Notes: generated by a model not told the origin, from the sequence alone. A stretch of DNA of 64,000 nt from Dyadobacter sp. SG02 (GCF_900109045.1 NZ_FNYL01000001.1:849017-913016), one strand, 5' to 3'. Shown: positions 1 to 8,503, counted from the stretch's first letter. Translations and numbers: made by a program.

Positions 1-384
1 CCGGTACAGATGAAATTTCTTTCCCTGGTCATAACCTTCTGTGCTGGGTGAAAGTACCTCGATAATCACCGAAGGATTGAGCAATGTGTCAAATTCCTTA
101 TCCCGAAACTCCGGTTTATCGCAGACGATCAACAGATCGGGATAGGTATACAGCGTATTTTCCGGAATATGGACACGCATATCACGGGAAAAGCTTTGGC
201 AGGACTTCCCTTTAAGGAAACCACCAATCTCAATCGACAAATTCTCCGTAATCCGGTTGTGATACCGGCTGGCTCCCGACATCGCAAAAATCTCCCCACG
301 ATAGTACTCGCTCTTGTACTCCGCGGCGCGTTCCAGTTCAAGATATTCCTGTTCCGTGTACATTTTGATCGCTACTGCTGTCAT
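1..384 (-). CDS. Uma2 family (DUF820) endonuclease, C-terminus cut by window edge
   Basis: Reading the minus strand from the ATG at 384 gives 128 codons that stay open to base 1, so the C-terminus lies outside the window. The translation has the Uma2 pattern: an N-terminal MYTEQEYLELER segment, then GEIFAMSGAS, then YPDLLIVCD (about residues 81-89) and VIIEVLSPST (about 107-116). The D of YPDL and the E of IEVLS are the expected PD-(D/E)XK metal ligands. Members of this family are restriction-endonuclease-like proteins, often in many copies, with poorly defined cellular roles. A ~100-bp spacer separates it from the divergent plug-protein gene. The family call is firm; the biological role is unknown. 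Confidence 0.8.
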   Translation of the reverse strand, partial: MTAVAIKMYTEQEYLELERAAEYKSEYYRGEIFAMSGASRYHNRITENLSIEIGGFLKGKSCQSFSRDMRVHIPENTLYTYPDLLIVCDKPEFRDKEFDTLLNPSVIIEVLSPSTEGYDQGKKFHLYR

Positions 385-481
385 GGTTCTAATCAAAAAT
401 AGTTAATAATGTTCAAATCACCTTTTCCAAACTCTATGTACCTTACAGTAAAAAGTTACGTTTCCATTTAAAAATCCCGAG

Positions 482-1762
482 ATGCGTTTAGTACTGCTGA
501 TAGCCCTTTTTCTCTTTTGCACACACGCTTACGCGCAGCCGCAAGGGCTTCGCCTGGAAGATTTTATTTATCAGGACAAAATCAAGACCGTGCTGTTGTA
601 CCCGGCCCTGGACGATCCTGAAAACCCTACCCGTCTGCTCACGCCCCCCATTACGCCGCTGGGTAATCCCGCGCCGCTGGTGCTGGAATTTGACGACATG
701 ACCGGCCAACCCGAGGGTTACCGCGCAAAAATCATCCATTGCAATGCCGATTGGACCAAATCCAATCTGAACGATATTGAATTCACCTACGAGTTCAATG
801 AATATCCGATCAATACCTACGACCAGTCGTTCAGCACCAAGGTGCCTTACACGCATTACCGATTAGAGTTGCCCAAATTGAAGTTGCCAGGGAATTATGT
901 AATCTATGTGTTTTCCGACCGAGACAGAAAACTAATGTGCAGCCGGCGCTTTATGCATTATCAACCGCGCGTGAACATCACTGCACAAGCCCGCTTTTCC
1001 CAGGGGATCGAGCAGCAGTTCTCGGACCAGCAGATCGATTTTTCGGTGGATTACAAAGGCTATCAGCTCAATGCACCGCAAACTGATTTGAAAGTGGTTA
1101 TCCGCAAGAACTTCCGCTGGGACCAGGCCAAGACGAATTATAAACCGACCAACGTACGCCCGTTTGATCAGCTTCTTGAATACACCTTTTTCGATCTCGA
1201 AAACACTTTCCAGGGAGGAAATGAATTTCGTTACTTCGACAGTCGCTCGCTTACCGGTCGTGGTTACGGCGTAAATGAGATCGAGCGGACGGACGAGTTC
1301 ACAAAGCTCTTTCTATTCCCCGACAAGTCGCGAGCGCATGTACCTTACATACAAATCGACGATTTTAACGGCCAATACATCGTTGATCAGCGTGAATCGG
1401 GTCGCGGAAGCGTCGAGGCCGATTACACGCCGGTGGTATTTACATTAAAAACAGAGGAGGAGCCCGGCGCCACATATTATGTAAATGGCGCTTTCAACCT
1501 TTGGCAACTGACTGACCGCAACAAAATGACTTACGATGCCACAGCACAGGCATACCAGGTCGAAATGATGATGAAACAGGGGGTTATCAACTATGACTAC
1601 ACCGTGGTTAAAGGCAATCAGAAGCCTGATGAGTCTTCTATTGAAGGAAATTTCGCCGCTACCGAGAACGACTACGATATATTGATCTACCACCGTCCGC
1701 CTGCCAGCCGTGCCGACCTGCTTGTCGGCTACCGCACTGTGGAATGGAACCGGCGGCGTTAA
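482..1762 (+). CDS. Type IX secretion system plug protein (DUF5103)
   Basis: This 426-residue protein begins with a signal peptide (residues 1-18, ending AYA before QPQG) and is predicted periplasmic. The N-terminal part (EDFIYQDKIKTVLLYP, then PLVLEFDDM and KIIHCNADW) matches the DUF5103/T9SS plug family, and the C-terminal third has a beta-sandwich-like YYVNGAFNLWQL segment. In Flavobacterium the plug protein closes the lateral SprA translocon pore when no PorV-bound substrate is present; that is family knowledge. No other T9SS gene is adjacent, which is normal because these genes are scattered. A 131-residue conserved protein follows after 12 bases and is probably co-transcribed. The ATG at 482 directly precedes the signal peptide. 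Confidence 0.85.
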   Translation: MRLVLLIALFLFCTHAYAQPQGLRLEDFIYQDKIKTVLLYPALDDPENPTRLLTPPITPLGNPAPLVLEFDDMTGQPEGYRAKIIHCNADWTKSNLNDIEFTYEFNEYPINTYDQSFSTKVPYTHYRLELPKLKLPGNYVIYVFSDRDRKLMCSRRFMHYQPRVNITAQARFSQGIEQQFSDQQIDFSVDYKGYQLNAPQTDLKVVIRKNFRWDQAKTNYKPTNVRPFDQLLEYTFFDLENTFQGGNEFRYFDSRSLTGRGYGVNEIERTDEFTKLFLFPDKSRAHVPYIQIDDFNGQYIVDQRESGRGSVEADYTPVVFTLKTEEEPGATYYVNGAFNLWQLTDRNKMTYDATAQAYQVEMMMKQGVINYDYTVVKGNQKPDESSIEGNFAATENDYDILIYHRPPASRADLLVGYRTVEWNRRR

Positions 1763-1774
1763 CCACTTAACGTT

Positions 1775-2170
1775 ATGAAATCATCAGCAGACAGCGTCTA
1801 CCTCACCACTAACCTCTCAATCACCAACAACGAGAATTACATCGTCGATTGCCTGGTGGATCATGATGAAATGCCTGTCAATTTTGAGGCAAGCCACGTG
1901 ATCAGTTTCTACATGCAAACCGACCTTTACCTGGTCCTATATTTCCCGCAGCTGGACGACCGAGGCTTTCAGATGTATATTGTTGAGGATTTCTCGAAGA
2001 ATATAGACGATCTGGTGTTTCTGCGCGAAATGTTTATGCAGCTGATCAATGAAGGACACAATCCGGAGATTTTAAAGAAAGCGCATTACAAAGTCGATAC
2101 CATTCTGCATATGGCCAAAACGCTTCGAGCAGTCATCCACAAGGACGCTCCGGACTATTATGAGGATTAA
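1775..2170 (+). CDS. Conserved hypothetical protein, 131 aa, downstream of T9SS plug gene
   Basis: I do not recognise a named family. The protein has no signal peptide or membrane span, is acidic, and ends in acidic DYYED. It reads like a compact alpha/beta domain: NYIVDCLVDHDEMPVNF, a hydrophobic strand pair around SFYMQTDLYLVLYFPQL, then helices FLREMFMQLINEG and DTILHMAKTLRAVIH. It starts 12 bases after the plug gene stop and is followed by a strong bidirectional terminator, so it is the last gene of a two-gene unit. A link to secretion is only inferred from position. Codon usage resembles its neighbours, so it is probably a resident gene. Confidence 0.7.
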   Translation: MKSSADSVYLTTNLSITNNENYIVDCLVDHDEMPVNFEASHVISFYMQTDLYLVLYFPQLDDRGFQMYIVEDFSKNIDDLVFLREMFMQLINEGHNPEILKKAHYKVDTILHMAKTLRAVIHKDAPDYYED

Positions 2171-2180
2171 TTAATAACAC

Positions 2181-2205
2181 AAAGAGCGGCACGAGGCCGC
2201 TCTTT
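2181..2205. terminator. Bidirectional intrinsic terminator
   Basis: AAAGAGCGGC (2181-2190) pairs perfectly with GCCGCTCTTT (2196-2205) around a 5-base loop. A T-rich tail lies on both strands. It sits between the convergent 131-aa gene and ychF and can serve both. Confidence 0.8.
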
Positions 2206-2231
2206 CTATATCTGAATGACGTTGGCAAGCA

Positions 2232-3332
2232 CTACACGTTGAAACGGAAGTGCATAATGTCGCCGTCTGCAACCACGTATTCTTTTCCTTCCACAGCCAT
2301 TTTACCAGCTTCTTTCACAGCAGGCTCTGTCTTATACTGCTCGTAATCGGCAATTTTAATCACCTCCGCACGGATAAAACCCTTTTCAAAGTCGCTGTGG
2401 ATTACACCCGCGGCCTGCGGCGCCTTCCATCCTTTCACAATTGTCCATGCGCGTACTTCTTTTACACCGGCCGTGAAATAGGTAATGAGGTTCAAAAGCG
2501 CATAAGATGCTTTGATCAGCTTGCTCAAACCTGATTCCTCCAATCCGTATTCGCCGAGGAACATTTCATGCTCTTCCGGGTCTTCTATTTCCGATATCTG
2601 AGATTCGATGGCTGCGCAAAGTACGATTACGTCCGCTCCCTCGTGCTTTACGGCTTCGCGGAGCTTTTCAGAATACTCATTGCCCGTCAGCATCGAACCT
2701 TCATCCACGTTAGCCACATAAAGTACCGGCTTCGCTGTCAGCAATTGCAGGTCGCCGATAACGGATTCTTTCGTTTCCGCATCGATCTCAACGGCCCTGG
2801 CGTTTTTACCTTCTTCCAGCGTAGATTTATATTTTTTCAGCCATTCGAGTTCCGCTTTCGCTTTCGCATCGCCCGCGCGGGCACCTTTTTCCGTCTTCTG
2901 TATTTTCTTCTCGATCGATTCAAGGTCTTTCAACTGCAACTCCGCATCGATGATTTCTTTATCGAAAACAGGATCGACGCGGCCTTCCACGTGCACGACA
3001 TTGTCGTCCGAGAAGCAGCGCACCACGTGTACGATCGCATCTACTTCACGGATATTGGCCAAAAATTTGTTACCCAACCCCGCTCCCTGGCTAGCGCCTT
3101 TCACGAGGCCCGCGATATCCACGAACTCGATGATCGTAGGGATCACTTTTTGAGGACTAACCAGCTTGGTAAGAGTATCCAGCCGCTCGTCAGGAACGGT
3201 CACAACGCCCACATTGGGCTCTATGGTGCAAAAAGGATAATTGGCAGCTTCGGCTTTGCCGGTAGAAATGGCATTAAAAAGGGTGGATTTCCCAACGTTC
3301 GGCAATCCGACAATCCCACATTGAAGACTCAT
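2232..3332 (-). CDS. ychF: Redox-regulated ATPase YchF (Obg-family P-loop)
   Basis: The 366-residue protein begins MSLQCGIVGLPNVGKST, with the G1/Walker A motif GLPNVGKST at about residues 7-15. It continues with NYPFCTIEPNVG (G2), DIAGLVKGASQGAGLG (G3) and an NxxE motif in place of NKxD, the signature that makes YchF prefer ATP. The C-terminal TGS domain is present (IVKGWKAPQAAGVIHSDFEKGF, ending MHFRFNV). YchF binds the ribosome and is tied to translation quality and oxidative stress responses. The reading frame extends further upstream, but the start at 3332 is preferred because family members begin immediately before CGIVGLPN. It is a single-gene unit between two terminators. Confidence 0.95.
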   Translation of the reverse strand: MSLQCGIVGLPNVGKSTLFNAISTGKAEAANYPFCTIEPNVGVVTVPDERLDTLTKLVSPQKVIPTIIEFVDIAGLVKGASQGAGLGNKFLANIREVDAIVHVVRCFSDDNVVHVEGRVDPVFDKEIIDAELQLKDLESIEKKIQKTEKGARAGDAKAKAELEWLKKYKSTLEEGKNARAVEIDAETKESVIGDLQLLTAKPVLYVANVDEGSMLTGNEYSEKLREAVKHEGADVIVLCAAIESQISEIEDPEEHEMFLGEYGLEESGLSKLIKASYALLNLITYFTAGVKEVRAWTIVKGWKAPQAAGVIHSDFEKGFIRAEVIKIADYEQYKTEPAVKEAGKMAVEGKEYVVADGDIMHFRFNV

Positions 3333-3445
3333 ATATGAATGGTAAGCAGTGAACGGCGGCCTCATACCTGCCTGGAAAGCAAAGCATGCCCGCCTGCTGA
3401 ATAATAATTTTCGCAAAATTACTATTTAGCAGGTACAAAAACCAA

Positions 3446-3473
3446 AAGCCTTCGTAATCAATTGCGAAGGCTT
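3446..3473 (-). terminator. Intrinsic terminator of the DUF3276 gene
   Basis: AAGCCTTCG (3446-3454) pairs with CGAAGGCTT (3465-3473), and on the minus strand the stem runs into TTTTGGTTTTTG. It lies 20 bases past the stop of the DUF3276 gene and upstream of ychF, so the two minus-strand genes are likely separate transcripts. Confidence 0.75.
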
Positions 3474-3493
3474 CTACTTAATATCTGAATTTC

Positions 3494-3841
3494 TTAATCC
3501 CACTTAAGGTCCGACTCTCCTACTACGTCCACCTCGTCTCCTTTGGATTCGAATTGTGAGAAGTCAACCTCTGGCATCAGTTCTGTTTTCACATGATCCA
3601 CCGCTTCTTTCAATGCCTCCACGAACTTGTCGAAGTCCTCCTTGTACAAAAACATCTTGTGTTTTTCATAGGTAAATCCGTCTCCCTGAGGGTGGCGACG
3701 GCTTTCTGTGATGGTAAGATAGTAATCGTTAGATCGCGTAGAGCGAACATCGAAGAAGTAAGTCCTTTTTCCCGCCCTGACCCTTTTGGAGTAGATTTGC
3801 TCTCTGTCTTCCACTATGTTTAGTTTTAAATAGGTTTCCAA
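3494..3841 (-). CDS. DUF3276 / PUR-family nucleic-acid-binding protein, TTG start
   Basis: The 115-residue protein matches the DUF3276 family, the bacterial relatives of eukaryotic Pur-alpha. It has the core YSKRVRAGKRTYFFDVRSTR, then DYYLTITESRR, FTYEKHKMFLYKEDFDKF, and an acidic tail. Pur-type repeats bind single-stranded DNA or RNA, and a spirochaete homologue acts as a regulator; the role in Bacteroidota is not established. The start is notable. An in-frame TAG lies one codon before the TTG at 3841, and the next in-frame Met is near residue 62, inside the domain. TTG is therefore the only plausible start. The protein is short, basic in its core and cytoplasmic. Confidence 0.85.
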   Translation of the reverse strand: METYLKLNIVEDREQIYSKRVRAGKRTYFFDVRSTRSNDYYLTITESRRHPQGDGFTYEKHKMFLYKEDFDKFVEALKEAVDHVKTELMPEVDFSQFESKGDEVDVVGESDLKWD

Positions 3842-3953
3842 ACGCTAAAATATAAAGTTTATTGCTGCTTCCAAAAAAACCGGAACATATTAGCAATTTG
3901 TTGATAGAAGGTTACAAGCAAGCCGAGCAGCCGCACTCAAATTATGTGCAACT

Positions 3954-3988
3954 TTTGCTGGTTTGTTTAGATCTTTTTACTAGTTTTG
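3954..3988 (+). promoter_or_regulatory. Possible Bacteroidota promoter for rlpA-like gene
   Basis: TAGTTTTG at 3981-3988 fits the -7 consensus TAnnTTTG. A TTTG lies upstream at 3954-3957 (spacer 23, longer than the usual 19-20). The ATG of the RlpA gene is about 90 bases downstream. This is a weak call. Confidence 0.35.
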
Positions 3989-4081
3989 AAATTCGTGGGT
4001 TTTAAAATTGATCTGAAATACCAAAGGAAGATATGAGATAAGGGACTTTTACCTTATTATGTTTCACCTAAATCCAGAAAA

Positions 4082-4531
4082 ATGACTTATCGTCGGATTC
4101 TGATTCTCACCATGTTAGCGTTTGTCGCGCTGTTACCCGAAGCCATTGCACAGGTAAAACTCGGCAAAACGGAAACCGGAAACGCCTCTTACTACTCGGC
4201 GCGGTTCCACGGCAGGAAAACCTCATTCGGGGAAGTACATAAAAGCAGTGAGCTGCTGGCCGCCCATCGGAGCTATCCGCTCAATACCATGCTCGAGGTG
4301 ACGAATCTGGACAACGACGAAAAAGTGATTGTGAGAGTCAACGATCGTGGCCCGTTTTCAAAGCACCGTGTGATTGACCTCAGTAAGGAAGCGGCCCGCC
4401 TGCTGGGCATTCTCGCCAAAGGTGTAGCCAATGTTTCCGTGCGGGTTGTAGGAATGGAAGGAATGGTGCTCTTGTCACCCAGTGAAGAAATCGACCCGAA
4501 ATCGGGTAAAGTCATTTCCATGAGAAAGTAA
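4082..4531 (+). CDS. rlpA: RlpA-family septal ring lytic transglycosylase / DPBB protein
   Basis: This 149-residue exported protein has a signal peptide (about residues 1-23, ending AIAQ) followed by a double-psi beta-barrel domain. The RlpA signature is clear: GNASYYSARFHGRKTSFGE, then YPLNTMLEVTNLDN, then VNDRGPF with the conserved D, and VIDLSKEAARLLG. RlpA proteins cleave denuded peptidoglycan glycans in some bacteria. No SPOR domain is present, so septal targeting by that route is not expected. The DUF58 gene starts 14 bases after the stop, suggesting a two-gene operon, although no functional link between the products is known. Confidence 0.88.
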   Translation: MTYRRILILTMLAFVALLPEAIAQVKLGKTETGNASYYSARFHGRKTSFGEVHKSSELLAAHRSYPLNTMLEVTNLDNDEKVIVRVNDRGPFSKHRVIDLSKEAARLLGILAKGVANVSVRVVGMEGMVLLSPSEEIDPKSGKVISMRK

Positions 4532-4545
4532 GCCTTGATGCTAAC

Positions 4546-5460
4546 ATGAGTGTCCGCCAACTGGATCTGGCCAAAGTCAGAGAATTCGGAAACCTGGAAT
4601 TTCTTGCAAAACAGTTGGTAGAAGGTTTCATCACCGGTCTTCACAAATCTCCTTTTCACGGCTTTTCAGTCGAATTTGCCGAACATCAGCTGTACAATAC
4701 GGGGGAATCCACGCGTAATATCGACTGGAAGGTATTTGCCAAAACCGACCGGCTTTACGTCAAACGTTACGAAGAAGAAACCAACCTTCGCTGTCATATC
4801 CTGCTCGATGCGTCGTCTTCCATGTATTACCCGGAAGACAACTATGGCAAAATGACGTTCAGCGTCATGGCTGCCGCGAGCCTTACCTACTTATTGCAAC
4901 GGCAAAAAGACGCCGTGAGCCTATGCACATTTGCGGAACAAATTGAAATACAGACCGCAGTGAAGTCCACACCTTCGCATGTGCACAAGATCATGCTCGA
5001 ACTGGAACAACAGCTGCAAACCAACCGCCCCTTACTGAAAACCTCGGTAGCCGACGTCCTGCACCAGATCGCCGAAAAGATTCATAAGCGTTCGCTCGTG
5101 GTCATTTTCAGCGACATGTTCGACAATATCGAAGAAGCCGACAAGATTTTCTCCGCGTTACAGCATTTGCGGCATAATTTGCATGAGGTACTGCTCTTCC
5201 ACGTCACCGACCGGAAAACGGAAGAGAATTTTGCATTCGAGAATCGTCCATACGAATTTGTCGACCTCGAAACGGGGGAAAAGATCAAAGTCCAGCCCGA
5301 CCAGGTGCGCGAGTCGTACCAGCAGTTTGTAGGTGATTTTTATCAGAAGCTGAAACTGAAATGCGGGCAATACAAGATCGATTTCATCGAGGCGGATATT
5401 GCCAAAGGCTTCGATCCCGTACTGCTCGCTTACCTGGTGAAGCATTCTAAAATGCGTTAG
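4546..5460 (+). CDS. DUF58 domain-containing protein (VWA-like)
   Basis: The 304-residue cytoplasmic protein carries the DUF58 hallmark near its N-terminus: GLHKSPFHGFSVEFAEHQ, followed by NIDWKVFAKT. A von Willebrand A-like core follows, with the MIDAS-type DASSS at residues 88-92 and SDMF later in the chain. DUF58 proteins usually accompany MoxR AAA+ ATPases in chaperone-like systems; no MoxR gene is seen here, so the partner must be encoded elsewhere if it exists. It lies 14 bases after the RlpA gene and ends 15 bases before the convergent radA stop. No transmembrane segment is seen, so it belongs to the short soluble class. Confidence 0.88.
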   Translation: MSVRQLDLAKVREFGNLEFLAKQLVEGFITGLHKSPFHGFSVEFAEHQLYNTGESTRNIDWKVFAKTDRLYVKRYEEETNLRCHILLDASSSMYYPEDNYGKMTFSVMAAASLTYLLQRQKDAVSLCTFAEQIEIQTAVKSTPSHVHKIMLELEQQLQTNRPLLKTSVADVLHQIAEKIHKRSLVVIFSDMFDNIEEADKIFSALQHLRHNLHEVLLFHVTDRKTEENFAFENRPYEFVDLETGEKIKVQPDQVRESYQQFVGDFYQKLKLKCGQYKIDFIEADIAKGFDPVLLAYLVKHSKMR

Positions 5461-5475
5461 ACGCTTGAAATCAGC

Positions 5476-6849
5476 CTATTGATTCAGAAAGAGCGACATA
5501 AACAGCTCGTCCAGATGCGCAACGGGTATCACCTCGATTTTCCCCTTTTTCAAATCCAGTCCTTTACTGTTGTATTTTGAAATGTAAATCTTTTTGAAAC
5601 CCAGCTTTTCCGACTCCGAAATTCTGCTATCAATGCGGTTTACGGCCCGTACTTCACCTCCTAAGCCTACTTCCGCCGCAAAGCATACCGATGGTGGAAT
5701 GAATTTATCCTCATAAGAAGAAACCAGTGAGGCAATCACAGCCAGGTCAATCGCTGGATCTTCCACTTTCAAACCACCAGCCACATTCAAAAATACATCC
5801 TGGACGCCCAAACGGAAACCACCCCTCTTTTCGAGCACAGCCAGCAACATTTGCAGACGCTTTGCATCGAAGCCGGTACTGCTCCGTTGCGGCGTTCCAT
5901 AGGTAGCTACGCTTACCAACGACTGTATTTCGACCAGCAACGGCCGGTTCCCCTCCATCATCGAACCGATCGCAACGCCGCTTACCGGTTCATCGCGCTG
6001 GGAGATGAGAATTTCCGAAGGATTACTCACCTGGCGGAGGCCGTTTCCCTGCATTTCATAGATACCAAGCTCGGAAGTACTTCCAAATCGGTTCTTCATC
6101 GTCCGGAGTATCCGGTAAGTATTGTGCCGGTCGCCTTCGAATTGCAGGACGGTATCCACCATATGTTCCAGCACTTTCGGGCCCGCAAGTGAGCCGTCTT
6201 TGGTAATATGACCTATTAAAAACACCGGAACACCCATTTCTTTGGCATACTTCATAAACTCCGCCGTGCATTCGCGCACCTGCGACACGCTACCCGCGCC
6301 CGACTCGATGTAGGTCGATTGCATGGTTTGAATGGAGTCGACAATCAGAACTTCGGGTTGGAAGTCTTCTATTTGCCTGAAAATATTCTGGGTTTGGGTA
6401 TCGGTGAGGATAAAGCAATTGTCGCTTTTCGCCGCCATCCGTTCCGCGCGCATTTTAATTTGCGCCTCAGATTCCTCTCCCGAAACGTAAAGTACCTTTT
6501 TGTTGGAAAGCGTCAATGCGATTTGCAGCATCAGTGTCGACTTCCCTATTCCCGGCTCACCGCCGATAAGCACAAGCGAACCCGGCACGATACCTCCACC
6601 AAGTACGCGGTTCAGTTCCTCATCGAATGTGCGGATGCGTGGTTCATTTTCGTAGACAATTTCGGCAATTGCCCGCGGCCGGTTCGCCAGATTCACCGAT
6701 TTCCACGACACCGCTGTTTTCTTGTCGTCCTTTTCTATAACCTCTTGTACGAATGTATTCCACTCCCCGCAGGACGGACATCTGCCGACCCATTTTGGCG
6801 AATTATACCCACATTCCTGACAAAAATATGCCGTCTTGGCTTTGGCCAT
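5476..6849 (-). CDS. radA: DNA repair protein RadA (Sms)
   Basis: The 457-residue protein has all RadA parts in order. An N-terminal zinc finger has C10, C13, C24 and C27. A RecA-like ATPase has Walker A GEPGIGKST at 97-105 and Walker B VLIVDSIQ near 167-174. The RadA-specific KNRFG motif is at 252-256, followed by a C-terminal Lon-protease-like domain that is not a protease in this family. RadA drives branch migration of recombination intermediates with RecA. The ATG at 6849 is right before AKAKTAYFCQECG, the family's usual N-terminus. It is a monocistronic gene facing DUF58. Confidence 0.96.
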   Translation of the reverse strand: MAKAKTAYFCQECGYNSPKWVGRCPSCGEWNTFVQEVIEKDDKKTAVSWKSVNLANRPRAIAEIVYENEPRIRTFDEELNRVLGGGIVPGSLVLIGGEPGIGKSTLMLQIALTLSNKKVLYVSGEESEAQIKMRAERMAAKSDNCFILTDTQTQNIFRQIEDFQPEVLIVDSIQTMQSTYIESGAGSVSQVRECTAEFMKYAKEMGVPVFLIGHITKDGSLAGPKVLEHMVDTVLQFEGDRHNTYRILRTMKNRFGSTSELGIYEMQGNGLRQVSNPSEILISQRDEPVSGVAIGSMMEGNRPLLVEIQSLVSVATYGTPQRSSTGFDAKRLQMLLAVLEKRGGFRLGVQDVFLNVAGGLKVEDPAIDLAVIASLVSSYEDKFIPPSVCFAAEVGLGGEVRAVNRIDSRISESEKLGFKKIYISKYNSKGLDLKKGKIEVIPVAHLDELFMSLFLNQ

Positions 6850-7014
6850 ACTCGAATAGTCTAATTTATATCCTGTTGGTGACTAACGTAATTCAGACGA
6901 TATTAATCCAATATTTGCATGTTTCGGCCATAAAATCAAAAAAAATCTGGGATGGGTATAGTTTTTTGCAAATTGGCGTTATTAACCTGTTTTACTTAAA
7001 AAATCATATTATCC

Positions 7015-7728
7015 ATGAACATCCTGACAAAAGTGGCCTGTGCCTGTTTGCTCTGCATTTTCGCATTCTCAAATGTGCAGGCCCAGAAAAAAGGTTTTGC
7101 GTTTGGTATCAAGGGAGGAGTGAATTTGTCGCGGCTTACCATGGGCGACGTTTTCACGACACGTTACGATGATCAGGGAAATCCGTATCTGGGGTATGAC
7201 GGCAAAGAGGTTCGCGACAACCTAAAAGAGAGTTTCAACACAAGAACCGGTGCGGTAGGGGGTGTCTGGTTGCGCTTCGGCAAAACGTTGTTCATTCAGC
7301 CGGAGGTTTTGGTTTCTACAAAAGGCGGTTCGTTCAAAATAATCCAGAACGATCAGGAAATACCGGTTGAAAAAACTGTCAATATCAAATACAGTAATAT
7401 CGACGTCCCATTGTTGATCGGTCTGAAAGGCGGTCCGTTCCGCATTCTCGCCGGGCCGGTGACATCCTTCCGCATCGGTGATAACCAGCGTTTGCGCGAT
7501 GCATTTAGATATTACACTTCCGATTTGAACAACGCTATGTCCGAAGCTACGTTCGGTTACCAGCTCGGCGCCGGCCTGGATCTGGGGAATTTCAGTTTGG
7601 ACGTAAGAAAAGAAGGGTCATTCACCAACCTGGCGTCGTTCCAGGTAAGTGGCCAGCAGGCAGCAGGCGGTTCCGTAAAGCAAAAAGTGACCTCCTGGCA
7701 AGTGACGCTGGGGTTGAAGCTTTTTTAA
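7015..7728 (+). CDS. Outer-membrane beta-barrel protein (PorT-like family)
   Basis: The 237-residue protein has a signal peptide (about 1-23, ending VQAQ) followed by KKGFAFGIKGGVNLSRL, the typical first strand of small Bacteroidota outer-membrane barrels (PF13568-like). Alternating hydrophobic strands follow, such as FGKTLFIQPEVLVSTKGG, SNIDVPLLIGLKGGPFRILAGP and GYQLGAGLDLGNFSLDVRKEG. It ends WQVTLGLKLF with the aromatic terminal residue expected for BAM recognition. The function is unknown; family members are often simply abundant outer-membrane proteins. It is followed by an intrinsic terminator and appears monocistronic. Confidence 0.8.
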   Translation: MNILTKVACACLLCIFAFSNVQAQKKGFAFGIKGGVNLSRLTMGDVFTTRYDDQGNPYLGYDGKEVRDNLKESFNTRTGAVGGVWLRFGKTLFIQPEVLVSTKGGSFKIIQNDQEIPVEKTVNIKYSNIDVPLLIGLKGGPFRILAGPVTSFRIGDNQRLRDAFRYYTSDLNNAMSEATFGYQLGAGLDLGNFSLDVRKEGSFTNLASFQVSGQQAAGGSVKQKVTSWQVTLGLKLF

Positions 7729-7761
7729 TTTTGAATGAGTGAATTGGCCATAAACAAAACG

Positions 7762-7795
7762 AGCAGCCTTCGATCGAGCGATGGCTGCTGTTTTT
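7762..7795. terminator. Intrinsic terminator after beta-barrel gene
   Basis: AGCAGCC (7762-7768) pairs with GGCTGCT (7783-7789), with an inner TCG/CGA pairing, and is followed by TTTTT. It lies between convergent genes and may act on both. Confidence 0.75.
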
Positions 7796-7832
7796 ATGAA
7801 TAACCCACTAATTTAATTCACCAAAATGTCTT

Positions 7833-8234
7833 TTATGCGCTGATGCGGATGAGGTTCGAGTGGTCAAGAAGACCGGATACCTCTTTGATTTTTCTGCGCG
7901 ATACGACTACTTCTTTGCCGCATGACAGTCTTAACATGCGATCGTCTTCCATACGCTCTACCACGTAATCGGCATTAACGAGGTATGATTTGTGAACGCG
8001 CAGGAATTTAGAGCTCAACTGCTCTGCAAGAGACTTCAACGTTTTCGAAACCAGGTATTTCTTACCGTTGTTCGTATATATGAATGTGTAGTTTCCTTCA
8101 CCTTCAAGGAAGGTGATTACGTCGGGCGTCAAAAAGATCGTTCTTCCCATCGATTGGACCGAAATATAAGAACGACTGTCGTTGTATGATCTCTCTGACA
8201 GGTTGGGGCGAGTAAAGCTTGGAAAATTTTTCAT
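7833..8234 (-). CDS. Stand-alone LytTR DNA-binding regulator
   Basis: From the ATG at 8234 this is a 133-residue protein made almost entirely of a LytTR domain (about residues 28-122). It has ITFLEGEGNYTFIYTNNGKKYLVSKTLKSL, the helix KFLRVHKSYLVNADYV and the final strand KEVVVSRRKIKEV. No receiver domain is present, so it is not a complete response regulator and must be controlled by level or by a partner. An in-frame extension upstream reaches 8318, but it would run through the -7 promoter element at 8270-8277, so the shorter start is preferred. Its upstream region carries clustered ACGTAA motifs that could be autoregulatory sites. Confidence 0.85.
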   Translation of the reverse strand: MKNFPSFTRPNLSERSYNDSRSYISVQSMGRTIFLTPDVITFLEGEGNYTFIYTNNGKKYLVSKTLKSLAEQLSSKFLRVHKSYLVNADYVVERMEDDRMLRLSCGKEVVVSRRKIKEVSGLLDHSNLIRISA

Positions 8235-8269
8235 GGTAACTACGCTAATATTGTTGTGATTTCTTGTTT

Positions 8270-8301
8270 CAAAATTAGCACATTGCGTAGTGTTCACGAA
8301 A
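8270..8301 (-). promoter_or_regulatory. Promoter of the LytTR gene
   Basis: On the minus strand TAATTTTG (8277-8270) matches the -7 consensus TAnnTTTG, with TTTCG (8301-8297) 19 bases upstream as the -33 element. The start codon is about 35 bases downstream. Confidence 0.5.
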
Positions 8302-8457
8302 TACGTAAAAGTACGCACCCGTATTTAACTATTTGTAAATCATATATTTAACAAATAGATAATATATCAAATGACGTAAGCGAACTTAGTAAAATGCGTA
8401 ATTTTACGTAGTCCCGAAAACATGGACTTTTCTAATAAACCAGCCCAATAGACGTAA
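8285..8457. promoter_or_regulatory. Cluster of ACGTAA/GCGTAA motifs, possible LytTR binding sites
   Basis: ACGTAA occurs at 8303-8308, 8374-8379 and 8452-8457, GCGTAA at 8396-8401, and the reverse complement TTACGT at 8404-8409; GCGTAG also occurs at 8285. The 8374 and 8396 copies are 22 bases apart, two helical turns. Being upstream of a LytTR regulator suggests autoregulation; this is inference. Confidence 0.35.
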
Positions 8458-8471
8458 CTGCACCATTTCGC

Positions 8472-8503
8472 TTCCGCCTGCGAACTAACTTTCGTTATCT
8501 TTG
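8472..8503 (+). promoter_or_regulatory. Promoter of pheS
   Basis: TATCTTTG at 8496-8503 is a strong Bacteroidota -7 element, with TTCCG at 8472-8476 19 bases before it. The predicted leader is about 70 bases and begins with a GAGCCC/GGGCTC hairpin. Confidence 0.6.
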
